The notes beneath the pieces are model-generated. The model saw only the letters and a list, made by a program, of their open reading frames with translations, searched no databases and was not told the origin of the DNA. From Gp1-AA122 sp036378535 (lineage in GTDB: Bacteria > Acidobacteriota > Terriglobia > Terriglobales > Acidobacteriaceae), in contig DASUWH010000050.1 in NCBI GenBank assembly GCA_036378535.1, positions 43,902 through 107,901 on the forward strand: a stretch of 64,000 nt of DNA, given 5' to 3'. Positions 29,437 to 39,000 of the stretch are shown in pieces. The translations under genes and the position numbers were made by a program. Position 1 is the stretch's first letter. Each line of letters starts with the position of its first letter.

Positions 29437-30174
29437 TCATTGTGATTGTGACAGCTGCCCCATGGGATGACGTACCCGAAAGGCATGGTCGGAAGAGACG
29501 CCCGTGATGCGATTCGCATCCACCGTGATCGGGCGCTGAATCACCATGTTAATACCAGTTCCGGCCTCCAGGGTTACATCGTGCCCTCTGGTGAGCATGG
29601 CGATGGCAGTACCGGCAGCGCCTCCGATTCCGGCGCCAATGCCGGCTCCGCTCCATCCGTGGCTAATGCCCCCAATCGCAGCGCCGGTGGCTGCCGTAGT
29701 GGCTGCCGTGCCCACCTTCTGTCCGGTTTGGCTGTCGGATCGAATGGTGCCCTCTTTGTCTTTGACAGAATGGGTGCCTTGACCCGGAACATTTTCCACT
29801 GACCCTGGCAGCATGACCGTGTACCCGTTGGGATAGATCAGGCTGGTGAAATGCATCAGCACTTCGGCCCGGCCGTGTACCCGTCCGCCGCGTTTGACGC
29901 TGCTGATCCGGCCCTGAACGTAAGTGCCGGCCGGCACCAGAATGCGATCGTTAATAACGAATGGGAAGGTAGTCGTGGCATAAACCGGGTCACCTTCACG
30001 CGCGGTCTTGGTCGAAATCGCCTGCTTCAGCGCGAGCGGAATCTGTGAGCCGGCTGGGATGGTTAGCGCGTCGGAATCTTTCGCTTTCTCAGGTGAGGAG
30101 TCCACCGGAGCAAGGCTACCGCTCTGGGCAAAAGTTAAAGCCGACATGAGTAGCAGGCCGAGGAAAGCGCGCAT
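29437..30174 (-). CDS. Secreted glycine-zipper protein (paralogue of 23783)
   Basis: A 245-residue protein with a signal peptide (about 1-17, MRAFLGLLLMSALTFAQ). It follows the same plan as the protein at 23783: a beta-rich module with IPAGSQIPLALKQAIS and RILVPAGTYVQGRISSVKRGG, then a glycine zipper (about 165-200, GAAIGGISHGWSGAGIGAGIGG) and a conserved tail with DVTLEAGTGINMVIQRPI. The pair probably act in the envelope, but no function is known. The start ATG at 30174 is preceded by AGGAGG on the minus strand, a strong Shine-Dalgarno. Confidence 0.82.
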   Translation of the reverse strand: MRAFLGLLLMSALTFAQSGSLAPVDSSPEKAKDSDALTIPAGSQIPLALKQAISTKTAREGDPVYATTTFPFVINDRILVPAGTYVQGRISSVKRGGRVHGRAEVLMHFTSLIYPNGYTVMLPGSVENVPGQGTHSVKDKEGTIRSDSQTGQKVGTAATTAATGAAIGGISHGWSGAGIGAGIGGAAGTAIAMLTRGHDVTLEAGTGINMVIQRPITVDANRITGVSSDHAFRVRHPMGQLSQSQ

Positions 30175-30345
30175 CGAGATCCTCCTAATCTGCAGCGTAA
30201 TACTACCCTACTCTAAGAGTGGAATCAGAGCCGGACTGGTTTGTAGGATGCGGGCTGCACGAAATTTGGTTTCAGCGCATCCCCAAGGAATGATATTAAG
30301 AGCTAACCAAGAGGTTTTCTGGCTGCCGCCGCGCATCCAATACCT

Positions 30346-30456
30346 ATGCAGTTCCTGGACACAATAACGCCAGATGAGGGATTGATCATGCTGGTCTTAG
30401 GCGCGCTCGCGCTGCTCGCCTGCTTAGGCATTGGGTTCTGGCTTGTTTTCAGCTGA
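30346..30456 (+). CDS. Possible 36-residue single-helix membrane peptide
   Basis: The frame encodes a short acidic N-terminus (MQFLDTITPDEG) and one hydrophobic helix (MLVLGALALLACLGIGFWLV), ending FS. An internal ATG at 30388 follows GAGGG with good spacing and would give a 22-residue peptide. It overlaps the 3' end of the convergent gene. No homology is known to me; it may be chance. Confidence 0.3.
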   Translation: MQFLDTITPDEGLIMLVLGALALLACLGIGFWLVFS

Positions 30457-30750
30457 AGAACGGGTTTCGCCGTCGCGGCCGTTTCGAGTCAAGCTATTCT
30501 TCAGTACATTATCCATGAAGTGCGACTGCAATTTTTGCGCGCAAAGCTCGCCGCAGATGTGCAGGGCTCCCTGGGTCTGGGCCAATTCCTCATTCCACGG
30601 AGCCAGATAAAGAACCGGCGTCTTGTATTCCTCAATGGACGTCCACATCACCCACCAGCGGTCGCTCGCACCCTTAAGAACTCCGCAATTCGGACCGGCG
30701 CACCGATAGAAAGGATTCGTCCCGATCGATCTTCTTCCGTTGGTTGACAT
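30424..30750 (-). CDS. Hypothetical protein with two Cys pairs
   Basis: A 108-residue protein. NPFYRCAGPNCGVLKG (about 12-27) and LHICGELCAQKLQSHFMDN (about 62-80) place two Cys pairs as in a small treble-clef zinc site. Between them WWVMWTSIEEYKTPVLYLAPW reads like a folded core. The C-terminal about 20 residues are polar. I do not recognise the family, but the constrained pattern supports a real gene. The start is ATG 30750. Confidence 0.65.
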   Translation of the reverse strand: MSTNGRRSIGTNPFYRCAGPNCGVLKGASDRWWVMWTSIEEYKTPVLYLAPWNEELAQTQGALHICGELCAQKLQSHFMDNVLKNSLTRNGRDGETRSSAENKPEPNA

Positions 30751-30861
30751 GAACTGAAAGCTCCGGTTCGAGTAGCTATTTTATCGGAAGTTTGCCCGGG
30801 CACATGCAAAACCTGAATCTCTCGCTTGGGGCAAGAGACAACCAGGCTGTTGACAGCGCCG

Positions 30862-33273
30862 CTACTTGTAAATCAGATACTTCTCCCGCACCAGTTCGAA
30901 CTGCTGCAACCGCTCCTGCCAATCCTGGGCAATGCGGTGCGGGTCTTGACCCTTCCCGATGGCATCGAACACGGCCTGATTAACGAGGATCTCCATCATC
31001 TTTTCCAGCTGCCACTGCTGAGGATAAAGCTTGCGTAGGGCTGAAGCGAGTTCAATCCCCAACTCAGAAGCATCGAGCACATTACGCTCCAGCAGCAGGA
31101 TGTTCACGCCTTCGCATTTCTGCCCGGCATAAATACTGGCATTCGGGGTGAACGAGGTTGGCACGAAACGCACGCCGGCGATTTCTCGAGCATTCAGATA
31201 TTGGGCAAATTCGCGAGCTTTGATCCAGGGCGCCCCGACCAGTTCAAACGGCGTGTCGGTGCCGCGTCCCACCGATACGTTGGTTCCCTCAATCAGTCCA
31301 ACTCCGGGATAAAGCGCGGCTTCGCCAACGCTACGCAGGTTCGGGGACGGATTGATCCATGTAAGCCCGGTGGAGTCGTACCAGTCGCCGCGAACCCAGC
31401 CCTCCATGGGGATGACGGTAAGCTTCGCATTGATGCTGCGCTCGCTGTTGTACATCTTGGCCAATTCTCCGATGGTCATGCCGTGGCGCACTGGCACCTG
31501 GGAATAATTTGTGAAATTCTCGCGGCCCTGATCCGAAACCGGGCCTTGTACGAAGGATCCAGTGATCGGATCCGGGCGGTCCAGGACGATCATCTGAATG
31601 CCCGCTTTGGCCGCAGCTTCGAGGAAATAGCCCATCGTGGTCTCATAGGTGTAAAAACGAACGCCGGCATGCTGGATGTCGAACACAATCGCATCCAAGT
31701 TTTTCAGCGCATCGATGGAGGGACGGCGTGCCGCATCGGTGCTGCCATAGACGCTGTAGACCTGCACTCCGGTGGTCGCGTCTTTGGAATTGCTCATGTC
31801 CGTAGTATCGAGAGCGCCAGTCACGCCATGCTCCGGGCTGAAAATGGCGGTGACTGAGACCCCGGCCGCTTGCGCGAGCACGTCGATCGTGCGCCGGCCA
31901 TCGGCGTCGAGCCCGGTCTGGTTCGTGACGATCCCGATTCTCTTTTTTCCGCTCACCGGATCGGTAGGAACTGAACTAAGTGCGTCGAAATTATGCTGCT
32001 CGAGCACGTCAATGCCCGTCAGCACGACTCCGTTGCGCGTCGCCAGGCGCCGCCCCCCCGCCATGGCTTCGTTGTAGCCGGTGATGCTCTCCCATCGTAG
32101 CCGCTCTTTTTCCGCTACCGTGAGAGGTAAGGCAGCCGCCACCGCGCTCGCGACTCTGGTCCGCAGCGAGACCGCATTGCCCTGCCCCCGCGGATGCACC
32201 GCGTTGGCCAGCAGGATGATGTAGGTGTCCGTTACCGGGTCGATCCACAACGAGGTTCCGGTAAAACCGGTGTGCCCGAAGGAACCCACCGGCAGCAGAT
32301 CTCCGCGGTTGCTTGCATAGGGAGTGTCGATATCCCAGCCGAAGCCGCGAACGTCGGTGGCATTGGGCGGCTGCTGTGGAGAGGTCATTTTGTCGATCGT
32401 GAGCGGAGAAAGAATCTTTGTGCCCGAAAGCAGCGCCTGCGCGAATTTCGAAAGATCATCGGCCGTTGAGAAAACTCCCGCATGCCCGGCGACTCCGCCC
32501 ATGCGACGAGCCGTGGGGTCATGCACCTCTCCGCGCAGCATGTGGCCGGTATCGTCATATTGCGTGGGAGCGATTTTCGGCCGCCATGACGCTGGTGGCA
32601 GAAAGCGCGTGTGGGTCATGCCCAGCGGGGCGAATATATGCTCTTGCGCATAGCGGTCCAGGCTCTCTCCAGCGACTCGCTCGACGAGCGCGCCCAACGT
32701 AATGAAGTTTATGTCGCTATAGACAAAGCGCGATCCCGGCGGATTCTCCGGCTTCTGGCTGAAGGCCATGTTATAGGCCGCGGCTTTTCCTCCCCACATA
32801 CTCGCCAGGTCCAGATCCGGAGCCAGACCCGAGTAGTGCGTCAGGAGCTGGCGAACCGTGACATCTTCTTTGCCATTTTGCGCGAATTCGGGAATGTACT
32901 TATCCACCGGATCGTTGGGCTTGACCTTCCCCTCTTCGACAAGCTGCATGACGCAGGTCGTGGTCACGATCACCTTGGTCAACGACGCAATGTCAAAAAT
33001 CGTGTCTGCGGTCATCAATTCGTGCCGCGGCTCCAGGGCGCGATAGCCGTAGGCCTTGCGATAAATTACGTGGCCGTTGTGTCCCACCAGAACCACCGCT
33101 CCAGGGATGTTTTTGGCCGCAATGGCCTCTTTGATCACTGAATCGATGATGGCCAACCGGCCGGAAGAAACGCTCTTGGCGGCAGCAGCGGTCGAAGCCG
33201 CGGAGCGGGCGGATCCGAGCAGGTTCAAAATGCACACTACCGCGATGAACAAAGCGCGAACATAAGCCTTCAT
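30862..33273 (-). CDS. Serine beta-lactamase-like hydrolase fused to NamZ-type (DUF1343) muramidase
   Basis: An 803-residue exported protein. Signal peptide about 1-24; a class C beta-lactamase-like (esterase/DD-peptidase) domain about 38-400 with SxxK at Ser97-Lys100 (DIASLTK), the Tyr motif FVYSDINF (Tyr185) and FGHTGFTGT; then DUF1343 about 440-800 with GIVTNQTGLDADG, IFSPEHG, DIQHAGVRFYTY, RPDPITG, INPSPNLRS and EGTNVSVGRGTD. NamZ proteins of this family are exo-beta-N-acetylmuramidases, so the fusion could couple peptide-side and glycan-side cell-wall recycling. A polysaccharide deacetylase is encoded divergently, 173 bases away. Confidence 0.93.
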   Translation of the reverse strand: MKAYVRALFIAVVCILNLLGSARSAASTAAAAKSVSSGRLAIIDSVIKEAIAAKNIPGAVVLVGHNGHVIYRKAYGYRALEPRHELMTADTIFDIASLTKVIVTTTCVMQLVEEGKVKPNDPVDKYIPEFAQNGKEDVTVRQLLTHYSGLAPDLDLASMWGGKAAAYNMAFSQKPENPPGSRFVYSDINFITLGALVERVAGESLDRYAQEHIFAPLGMTHTRFLPPASWRPKIAPTQYDDTGHMLRGEVHDPTARRMGGVAGHAGVFSTADDLSKFAQALLSGTKILSPLTIDKMTSPQQPPNATDVRGFGWDIDTPYASNRGDLLPVGSFGHTGFTGTSLWIDPVTDTYIILLANAVHPRGQGNAVSLRTRVASAVAAALPLTVAEKERLRWESITGYNEAMAGGRRLATRNGVVLTGIDVLEQHNFDALSSVPTDPVSGKKRIGIVTNQTGLDADGRRTIDVLAQAAGVSVTAIFSPEHGVTGALDTTDMSNSKDATTGVQVYSVYGSTDAARRPSIDALKNLDAIVFDIQHAGVRFYTYETTMGYFLEAAAKAGIQMIVLDRPDPITGSFVQGPVSDQGRENFTNYSQVPVRHGMTIGELAKMYNSERSINAKLTVIPMEGWVRGDWYDSTGLTWINPSPNLRSVGEAALYPGVGLIEGTNVSVGRGTDTPFELVGAPWIKAREFAQYLNAREIAGVRFVPTSFTPNASIYAGQKCEGVNILLLERNVLDASELGIELASALRKLYPQQWQLEKMMEILVNQAVFDAIGKGQDPHRIAQDWQERLQQFELVREKYLIYK

Positions 33274-33446
33274 AGGGATGATTTCCTGACTCTACACAAC
33301 TGCCGCCGCAGTTCTCAAGCAGCCAAGGTAATCCAGGTTGGCTGCCGATGAAATACCCGAAAGTTTGCCCAACCTGCCTAGTCCGAACGTAACTGGCAGC
33401 AAGGCAGAGCCCCTCCCATAATCACAGCATCAACTCGGGATTTCTT

Positions 33447-34280
33447 ATGTCACGAATCGCAGCTGTTGCTGTGCTCTTGCTCGCCTCGTTGCCGGCTTTG
33501 GCTAACGAGAAACTCATCGCCTTGACGTTCGATGATGGACCTCGCCCTTACGTCCTTTTCGGTATGAACGGCAAGCCGGGACTGATCAACGTGCTCGATC
33601 AAAACAACGTGAACGCGACCTTCTTCGTTATGGGATGGCGGCTGACGCCCCATACCTGGGGAGAGCGGCGGTACGAGACCAATATTGGCGTGACCTGCAT
33701 AGATGCTGTGCACGCATTGGTGAAGCGGGGCGACGAGATTGAAGATCACACCTACAGTCATGACCAGATGCAGGCCGCAGAAAAAAAGAATGGCGAGGGC
33801 TGGGTCATTGGCGATGTCGAACACGGTGCGAAACTGATTGAGGCGGTGAGCGGAGTGCGCCCTATGTACGTTCGCCCACCCGATTGGATTCTGCCCGATG
33901 ATGCCCGCCGGGACCTCGAGCACCGCGGCTATCACATTCTCACCATCAAGGGACCTGATCCCCTGCCCCTTCGCGACGTCAACTCTCTGGATTATCTGTG
34001 CGCGGGGTCGCACCCGGTGCAGTGTCCCAAGCCTTCGCTGAGCGCGTCGGTATTGAAGCAGATCGAACTGCGCGAGAAGCAAGGCATTTACGCGCACATC
34101 CTCGCCTTCCATGAACTCTCGACGACCACCGCGGTACTGCCAGATTTCATCAAGGAACTGAAGGCGCGAGGCTACCGGTTCGTTACGGTCAGGGAATACA
34201 TGAAACTGGTGGACGAGCACAAGATGCTCGCCCACCGCGGCGTCCCCAAGCTTCAGCACGTTGTCGCGTCTGCGCACTAG
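33447..34280 (+). CDS. Polysaccharide deacetylase (NodB-type), secreted
   Basis: A 277-residue protein with a signal peptide (about 1-19). NodB motifs are TFDDGP (27-32, metal/catalytic Asp29-Asp30), HTYSH (101-105, metal His) and YVRPPDW (141-147). These enzymes remove acetyl groups from chitin oligomers, peptidoglycan or other glycans. Residues 70-85 form an insertion (WGERRYETNIGVTC) before the second motif. With the divergent NamZ-type fusion it suggests a cell-wall or glycan-processing pair; this is inference. Confidence 0.92.
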   Translation: MSRIAAVAVLLLASLPALANEKLIALTFDDGPRPYVLFGMNGKPGLINVLDQNNVNATFFVMGWRLTPHTWGERRYETNIGVTCIDAVHALVKRGDEIEDHTYSHDQMQAAEKKNGEGWVIGDVEHGAKLIEAVSGVRPMYVRPPDWILPDDARRDLEHRGYHILTIKGPDPLPLRDVNSLDYLCAGSHPVQCPKPSLSASVLKQIELREKQGIYAHILAFHELSTTTAVLPDFIKELKARGYRFVTVREYMKLVDEHKMLAHRGVPKLQHVVASAH

Positions 34281-34360
34281 TATCGCGTCCCGAGACATAA
34301 GTTGCAGCTGCTGTGAAAGGACATGGCTTCACAGGCTCCTGAAAAAAGAACAAAATCGGG

Positions 34361-34427
34361 AAGGGCACGAGTTTACTCGTGCCGCTAAGCCGTTGAATAT
34401 ACGTCCGCGCTTTAGCGCCTGAGGGCC
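34361..34427 (-). repeat. 67-bp dispersed repeat, copy 2 (inverted)
   Basis: Reverse complement of the 29351-29417 element, with two mismatches by my count. On the plus strand it begins AAGGGCACGAGTTTACTCGT. A shorter relative with the motif AAGGGCGCGACTTCAGCCGC lies near 44470. Confidence 0.85.
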
Positions 34428-34557
34428 TTCTTTTGCGGTCGAACCCGAACTTTGTTCGCGTATTTCGGGGAGGCGATACTAGCCCGGTTTACCCAATACC
34501 TGTAACTTTTCCTCGCCGGTTGAGTCTAATGTAATGACACCACTCTCCGGAGGAAGT

Positions 34558-35235
34558 ATGCGCGTGCTGCGCCCTATTTTCTTATCGGCTCTTATGCTAG
34601 CTGCGATTTTCGGGGGCGTGAGCGCCTTGCGCGCGCGTGAGCGTGCGACCCTCGTTCCCAGCCCCGCCGTTGACGCTCCGCTGGCGTCGGCAAAATCACA
34701 GGAAACGGCCGTCATTGCCGGCGGCTGCTTCTGGGGCATTCAGGCCGTGTTTCAGCACGTCAAAGGCGTGGTCAGCGCCACTTCCGGGTATTCGGGAGGC
34801 GCCGCCAAGAACGCGGAATATGAACTGGTCAGCACCGGCGATACTGGACACGCCGAGTCGGTGAAGATCACCTATGACCCTTCGCAGATCACCTATGGCC
34901 AGCTGCTGCGGATATTTTTCTCAGTCGCTCACGATCCTACCGAGTTGAACCGGCAGGGGCCCGACACCGGGAGTCAGTACCGCTCTGTCATCTTTTATGC
35001 CAACGCCGACCAGCAGCGAATTGCCGCCGCTTACGTTGACCAATTGATCAAAGCCAATGTTTTTCCGCGGCCGATTGTGACTCAGGTGGTCGCGCTGACT
35101 GCCTTCTATCCAGCGGAGGCTTACCACCAGGATTATGCTGCGCGGCACCCTGACAGTCCCTACATCATGTTCAACGACGCTCCGAAGGTTGCGAACCTTC
35201 GGCAGCAGTTTCCGGACCTATATACGGGCAAGTAA
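34558..35235 (+). CDS. msrA: Peptide methionine sulfoxide reductase A, exported
   Basis: A 225-residue protein. An N-terminal signal or anchor (about 1-25) precedes a standard MsrA domain. The catalytic motif AGGCFWGIQAVF contains Cys57; GYSGGAAKNAEYELVSTGDTGHAE and FFSVAHDPTELNRQGPDTGSQYRS are typical substrate-site blocks. It reduces methionine-S-sulfoxide in proteins, here probably outside the cytoplasm. GGAGG eight bases before ATG 34558 decides the start. msrB follows 23 bases later, so both epimers can be repaired by one envelope operon. Confidence 0.95.
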   Translation: MRVLRPIFLSALMLAAIFGGVSALRARERATLVPSPAVDAPLASAKSQETAVIAGGCFWGIQAVFQHVKGVVSATSGYSGGAAKNAEYELVSTGDTGHAESVKITYDPSQITYGQLLRIFFSVAHDPTELNRQGPDTGSQYRSVIFYANADQQRIAAAYVDQLIKANVFPRPIVTQVVALTAFYPAEAYHQDYAARHPDSPYIMFNDAPKVANLRQQFPDLYTGK

Positions 35236-35258
35236 GAAGGATTTAAGAGGGAAACTCC

Positions 35259-35873
35259 ATGTTGCATCCCGATGGCGAAAGAGACGATTCACCCTCGAAC
35301 TCGGCAAGGCGGAGGTTCCTGGTTCTTGCAGCATCGGGAATATCCGGCCTGCTGTTGTGGGCCAGGGCCGAGGCGACTGCCGGATCGAGCAGTGCCCCTC
35401 AGGAAGTAACTATTTTCGAATTTTCTGACTCAGGCGAGCGGCTAAAGAAAGTGCGCGTACCCAAGGTAGTAAAGACCGAAGCCGAGTGGCGCAAGCAGCT
35501 TTCCCCCAATGCCTTCGACATTACTCGTCACGCCGACACTGAGCTCGCTTTCAGCGGGCAATATTGGAATCTGCACGATAAAGGTCTATACCGCTGCATC
35601 TGCTGCAACAATGCGCTCTTCCGTTCCGATACGAAATTTGATTCAGGTACCGGATGGCCGAGTTTCTGGGCTCCGATCGCCGCCGAGAACGTTCGAACGA
35701 CAAGCGACAGCACCCTGGGGATGGTGAGGACCGCAGTGTCCTGCACCCTTTGTGACGCTCACCTGGGACACGTCTTCGACGACGGCCCCCGGCCGACCGG
35801 CCTGCGCTACTGCATGAATTCGGCTTCCCTACGATTTCTGCCTAAGAAGTCGGCCACGGATTCGCGCGGATAA
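35259..35873 (+). CDS. msrB: Peptide methionine sulfoxide reductase B, probable Tat substrate
   Basis: A 204-residue protein. An N-terminal SARRRFLVLAASGISGLLLW (about 15-34) looks like a twin-arginine signal or anchor. The MsrB domain follows, with zinc cysteines in YRCICCNNALF and CTLCDAHLGHVF, the block FDSGTGWPSFWAPI, and the catalytic Cys185 in RYCMNSASLRF. It reduces methionine-R-sulfoxide. Together with the preceding msrA it forms a two-gene unit for repair of exported proteins. Confidence 0.94.
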   Translation: MLHPDGERDDSPSNSARRRFLVLAASGISGLLLWARAEATAGSSSAPQEVTIFEFSDSGERLKKVRVPKVVKTEAEWRKQLSPNAFDITRHADTELAFSGQYWNLHDKGLYRCICCNNALFRSDTKFDSGTGWPSFWAPIAAENVRTTSDSTLGMVRTAVSCTLCDAHLGHVFDDGPRPTGLRYCMNSASLRFLPKKSATDSRG

Positions 35874-35896
35874 AACACTCACGGATAAACGTACCC

Positions 35897-35925
35897 TTGT
35901 CATCCCGAGCGAAGCGAGGGACCTG
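35897..35925. repeat. TGTCATCCCGAGCGAAGCGAGGGACC dispersed repeat
   Basis: One clear copy of the dispersed family, here with the AGCGAAGCGA core intact, lying in the 174-base gap after msrB. Confidence 0.7.
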
Positions 35926-36047
35926 GGTTTCTGCTGACATGACCAAAGCCGGGGCCGCTGGCTGCGCTCCCAACTTCTCGCTACAAAACGGTTCTGCTTC
36001 GCCCCCCAATCATTTATGCTTAGCGGTCATTTGTCGGGGAGGCTACA

Positions 36048-39000
36048 TTGCTTCGAAAATCCTGCCTGCAATTTCTTATCGTGTGCTTTCTTGGAATCAG
36101 TTTCGTTTTCGCGCAGCAATATTCTCCATCCCTGTTCCAGGAGATGCACTGGCGCATGATCGGGCCCTTTCGCGGGGGCAGAACCCGCGCTGTGACTGGA
36201 GTTCCCGGGCAACCGAACGTCTTCTACTTCGGTGCGGTCAACGGAGGAGTGTGGAAGTCGGACGATTACGGGCGCACCTGGAAGCCGATCTTCGATGATC
36301 AACCTACGCAATCGATCGGCGCGATTGCGGTTGCGCCTTCCGACTCCAACATCGTCTATGTGGGTAGCGGCGAAGGGCTGCACCGCCCGGACCTTTCGCT
36401 AGGTGACGGAATATATAAATCAACTGACGCGGGTAAGACCTGGACGCATCTTGGGCTGCGCGATGCTGCACAGGTTCCGGCGCTCGTAGTCGATCCTCGC
36501 GACCCTAACCGGCTGTTCGCCGCCGTCCTGGGACGACCCTATGGTCCCAGCGAGCAGCGTGGCATTTTCCGGTCAACGGACGGCGGCCAGAACTGGCAGA
36601 AGGTTCTCTACAAGGATCAGAACACCGGCGGTTCTGACATCGAAATGGATCCTTCCAATCCCGACGTTCTATATGCCGGTATGTGGGAGGCTCGCGAGGG
36701 CCCGTGGGAAGACAACAACATCTTCAACGGCGCCGGTGGCGGGCTCTTCAAGTCCACCGACGGCGGAAACACGTGGCGGCAAATCAAGAATGGCCTGCCC
36801 CAAAACCTAACGCAAATCAATGTCACCATCGCAGGCAGCGAGCCGAAACGGCTTTACGCTGCGGTCGGTACAACCGATAAGGGCGATTACGCTTCTGGCG
36901 CTGGACTCGGTTTTTACCGGTCCGATGATGCGGGGGAAAGCTGGTATCGAGTCACTACTGATCCCCGGCCTGCCATGCGCATCGGCGGCGGCGATCTCCC
37001 CATTCCCAGAGTTGATCCAAGTAATCCCGATATCGTGTACGTCGCCAGCCTGGTTGTGGTGCGATCCGCCGACGGTGGCAAAACCTGGACCAGTTTTCGC
37101 GGAGCTCCCGGAGGCGACGATTATCAGAACCTCTGGATCAATCCTAAGGACGGGAAAATCCTGATCGTGGTCGCCGACCAGGGCGCGATCATCACCGTGA
37201 ACGGCGGCGAAAGCTGGAGTTCGTGGTACAACCAGCCCACTGCACAGCTCTATCACGTCGCCACTACCTTTAGCTTCCCCTATCACGTTTGCGGCGGACA
37301 ACAGGAGAGCGGCTCGGTCTGCATTCTCAGCCGCGGCAATGATGGGGCAATTACATTTCGCGACTGGCATCCGGTAGGCGTGATCGAATACGGCTACGTC
37401 GCGCCCGACCCGCTCGATAACGACATCATTTACGGTGCTGGCCGCAACGAGGTCTCCAAGTTTCACTGGTCCACTGGCCAAGTGCAAAATGTAACGCCCA
37501 TACCGCTGCGCGACCACAAGTACCGCGCCGATCGCACCGAGCCTCTGGTGTTCGCTCCTCAGGACCCGCACACCCTGTATTACGCAGCCAATGTGCTCTT
37601 CAAGACGACCGATGGCGGCAATAACTGGCAGGCCATTAGCCCGGACCTGACGCGCCCCGATCCCGGCGTTCCCGCCAGCGTGGGCACCCTCGTGCCTAAG
37701 GGCGCGGAGAAGCAGCGTGGCGTGATTTATGCGCTCGCCCCGTCGTTCAAGAACATGAACACCCTGTGGGCGGGAACCGATGACGGGCTCATCTGGATTA
37801 CCCGTGATGGCGGCAAGAACTGGACGAACATAAGTCCTCCGCAATTGACTCCGTGGAGCAAGGTCACGCAGATCCAAGCCTCACATTTTGATGATCAGAC
37901 GGCCTATGCCTCGGTCAGCCGCTTTCGCATTGATGACGTGCACCCATATATCTATCGAACTCACGACGGAGGCAAGAACTGGCAGCTGATCACGAGTGGA
38001 TTGCCGGACGGTTCCGCCGACACGGTACGCGAAGATCCCGTCCGCAAGGGCCTGCTGTTTGCCGGAACGGAAAATGCGGTTTGGGTTTCGTTCGACGATG
38101 GTGATCACTGGCAATCGCTGCAACTGAATCTGCCGCACACCTCCATGCGCGATTTGTGGATTCACGAAAACGACCTGATCGTAGGTACTCACGGACGCTC
38201 GTTCTGGATTCTCGACGACATCACAGCCTTGCGAGAGCTGAGCGAGTCCGTGGCCAGCTCACAGGCTTTCCTGTTTAAGCCGGCAGAGGCATACCGCATC
38301 CACCGCGACACCAATACCGATACGCCGCTCCCGCCCGACGAACCTGCAGGAGAGAACCCACCGAATGGAGCGATTCTCGACTACTTCCTGTCGAAACCGG
38401 CCTCCGGGCCGGTGACGCTCGAGATTCTCGATTCACAAGGCAAGCTCGTTCGTAAATATTCGAGTAGCGATCAGCCCGAACTCACGCCCGAGCAACTGCA
38501 GAAGCAATTGATTCCCCTATATTGGGTGCGGCCCTGGAAGTCGCTTCCGAGCGGCGCCGGAATGCACCGCTGGGTTTGGGATCTCCACTATCCCGCTCCG
38601 CTTTCGACCCGCCGTGATTATCCGATCGCGGCCGTACCTCATGACACGCCGCGAGCGCCGTTTGGTCCTCGAGCCGTGCCGGGCCAGTACACGGTGCGAC
38701 TCGCCGCCAATGGTCAGAGTTATTCGGCGCCTCTGACTGTGCGCATGGATCCGCGCGTGAAGATCACGCAGGCGGCTCTGCAGCAGCAATTCCAAGAGGA
38801 ATCCCACCTGGCCGGGCTGATGAACCAGGTCGGCGAGGCGCTTTTGAAAGCGCGTTCAGCGCGCGACCAATTGGAGAAGACTTCGCAGCAGGCGAGCGGA
38901 GGGACTGCGGCGGCAATCAAGACCTTTCAGCAAAAACTCACGGCTGTATTGACGGGCCCCGACCAGCCCGCAAACTCGGAAACGCCCACCCTGGCCAGCA

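Noticed and set aside
36807..37877. 356-codon frame on the minus strand
   Set aside because: It is antisense to the BNR protein, with no motifs; a shadow of the real gene.
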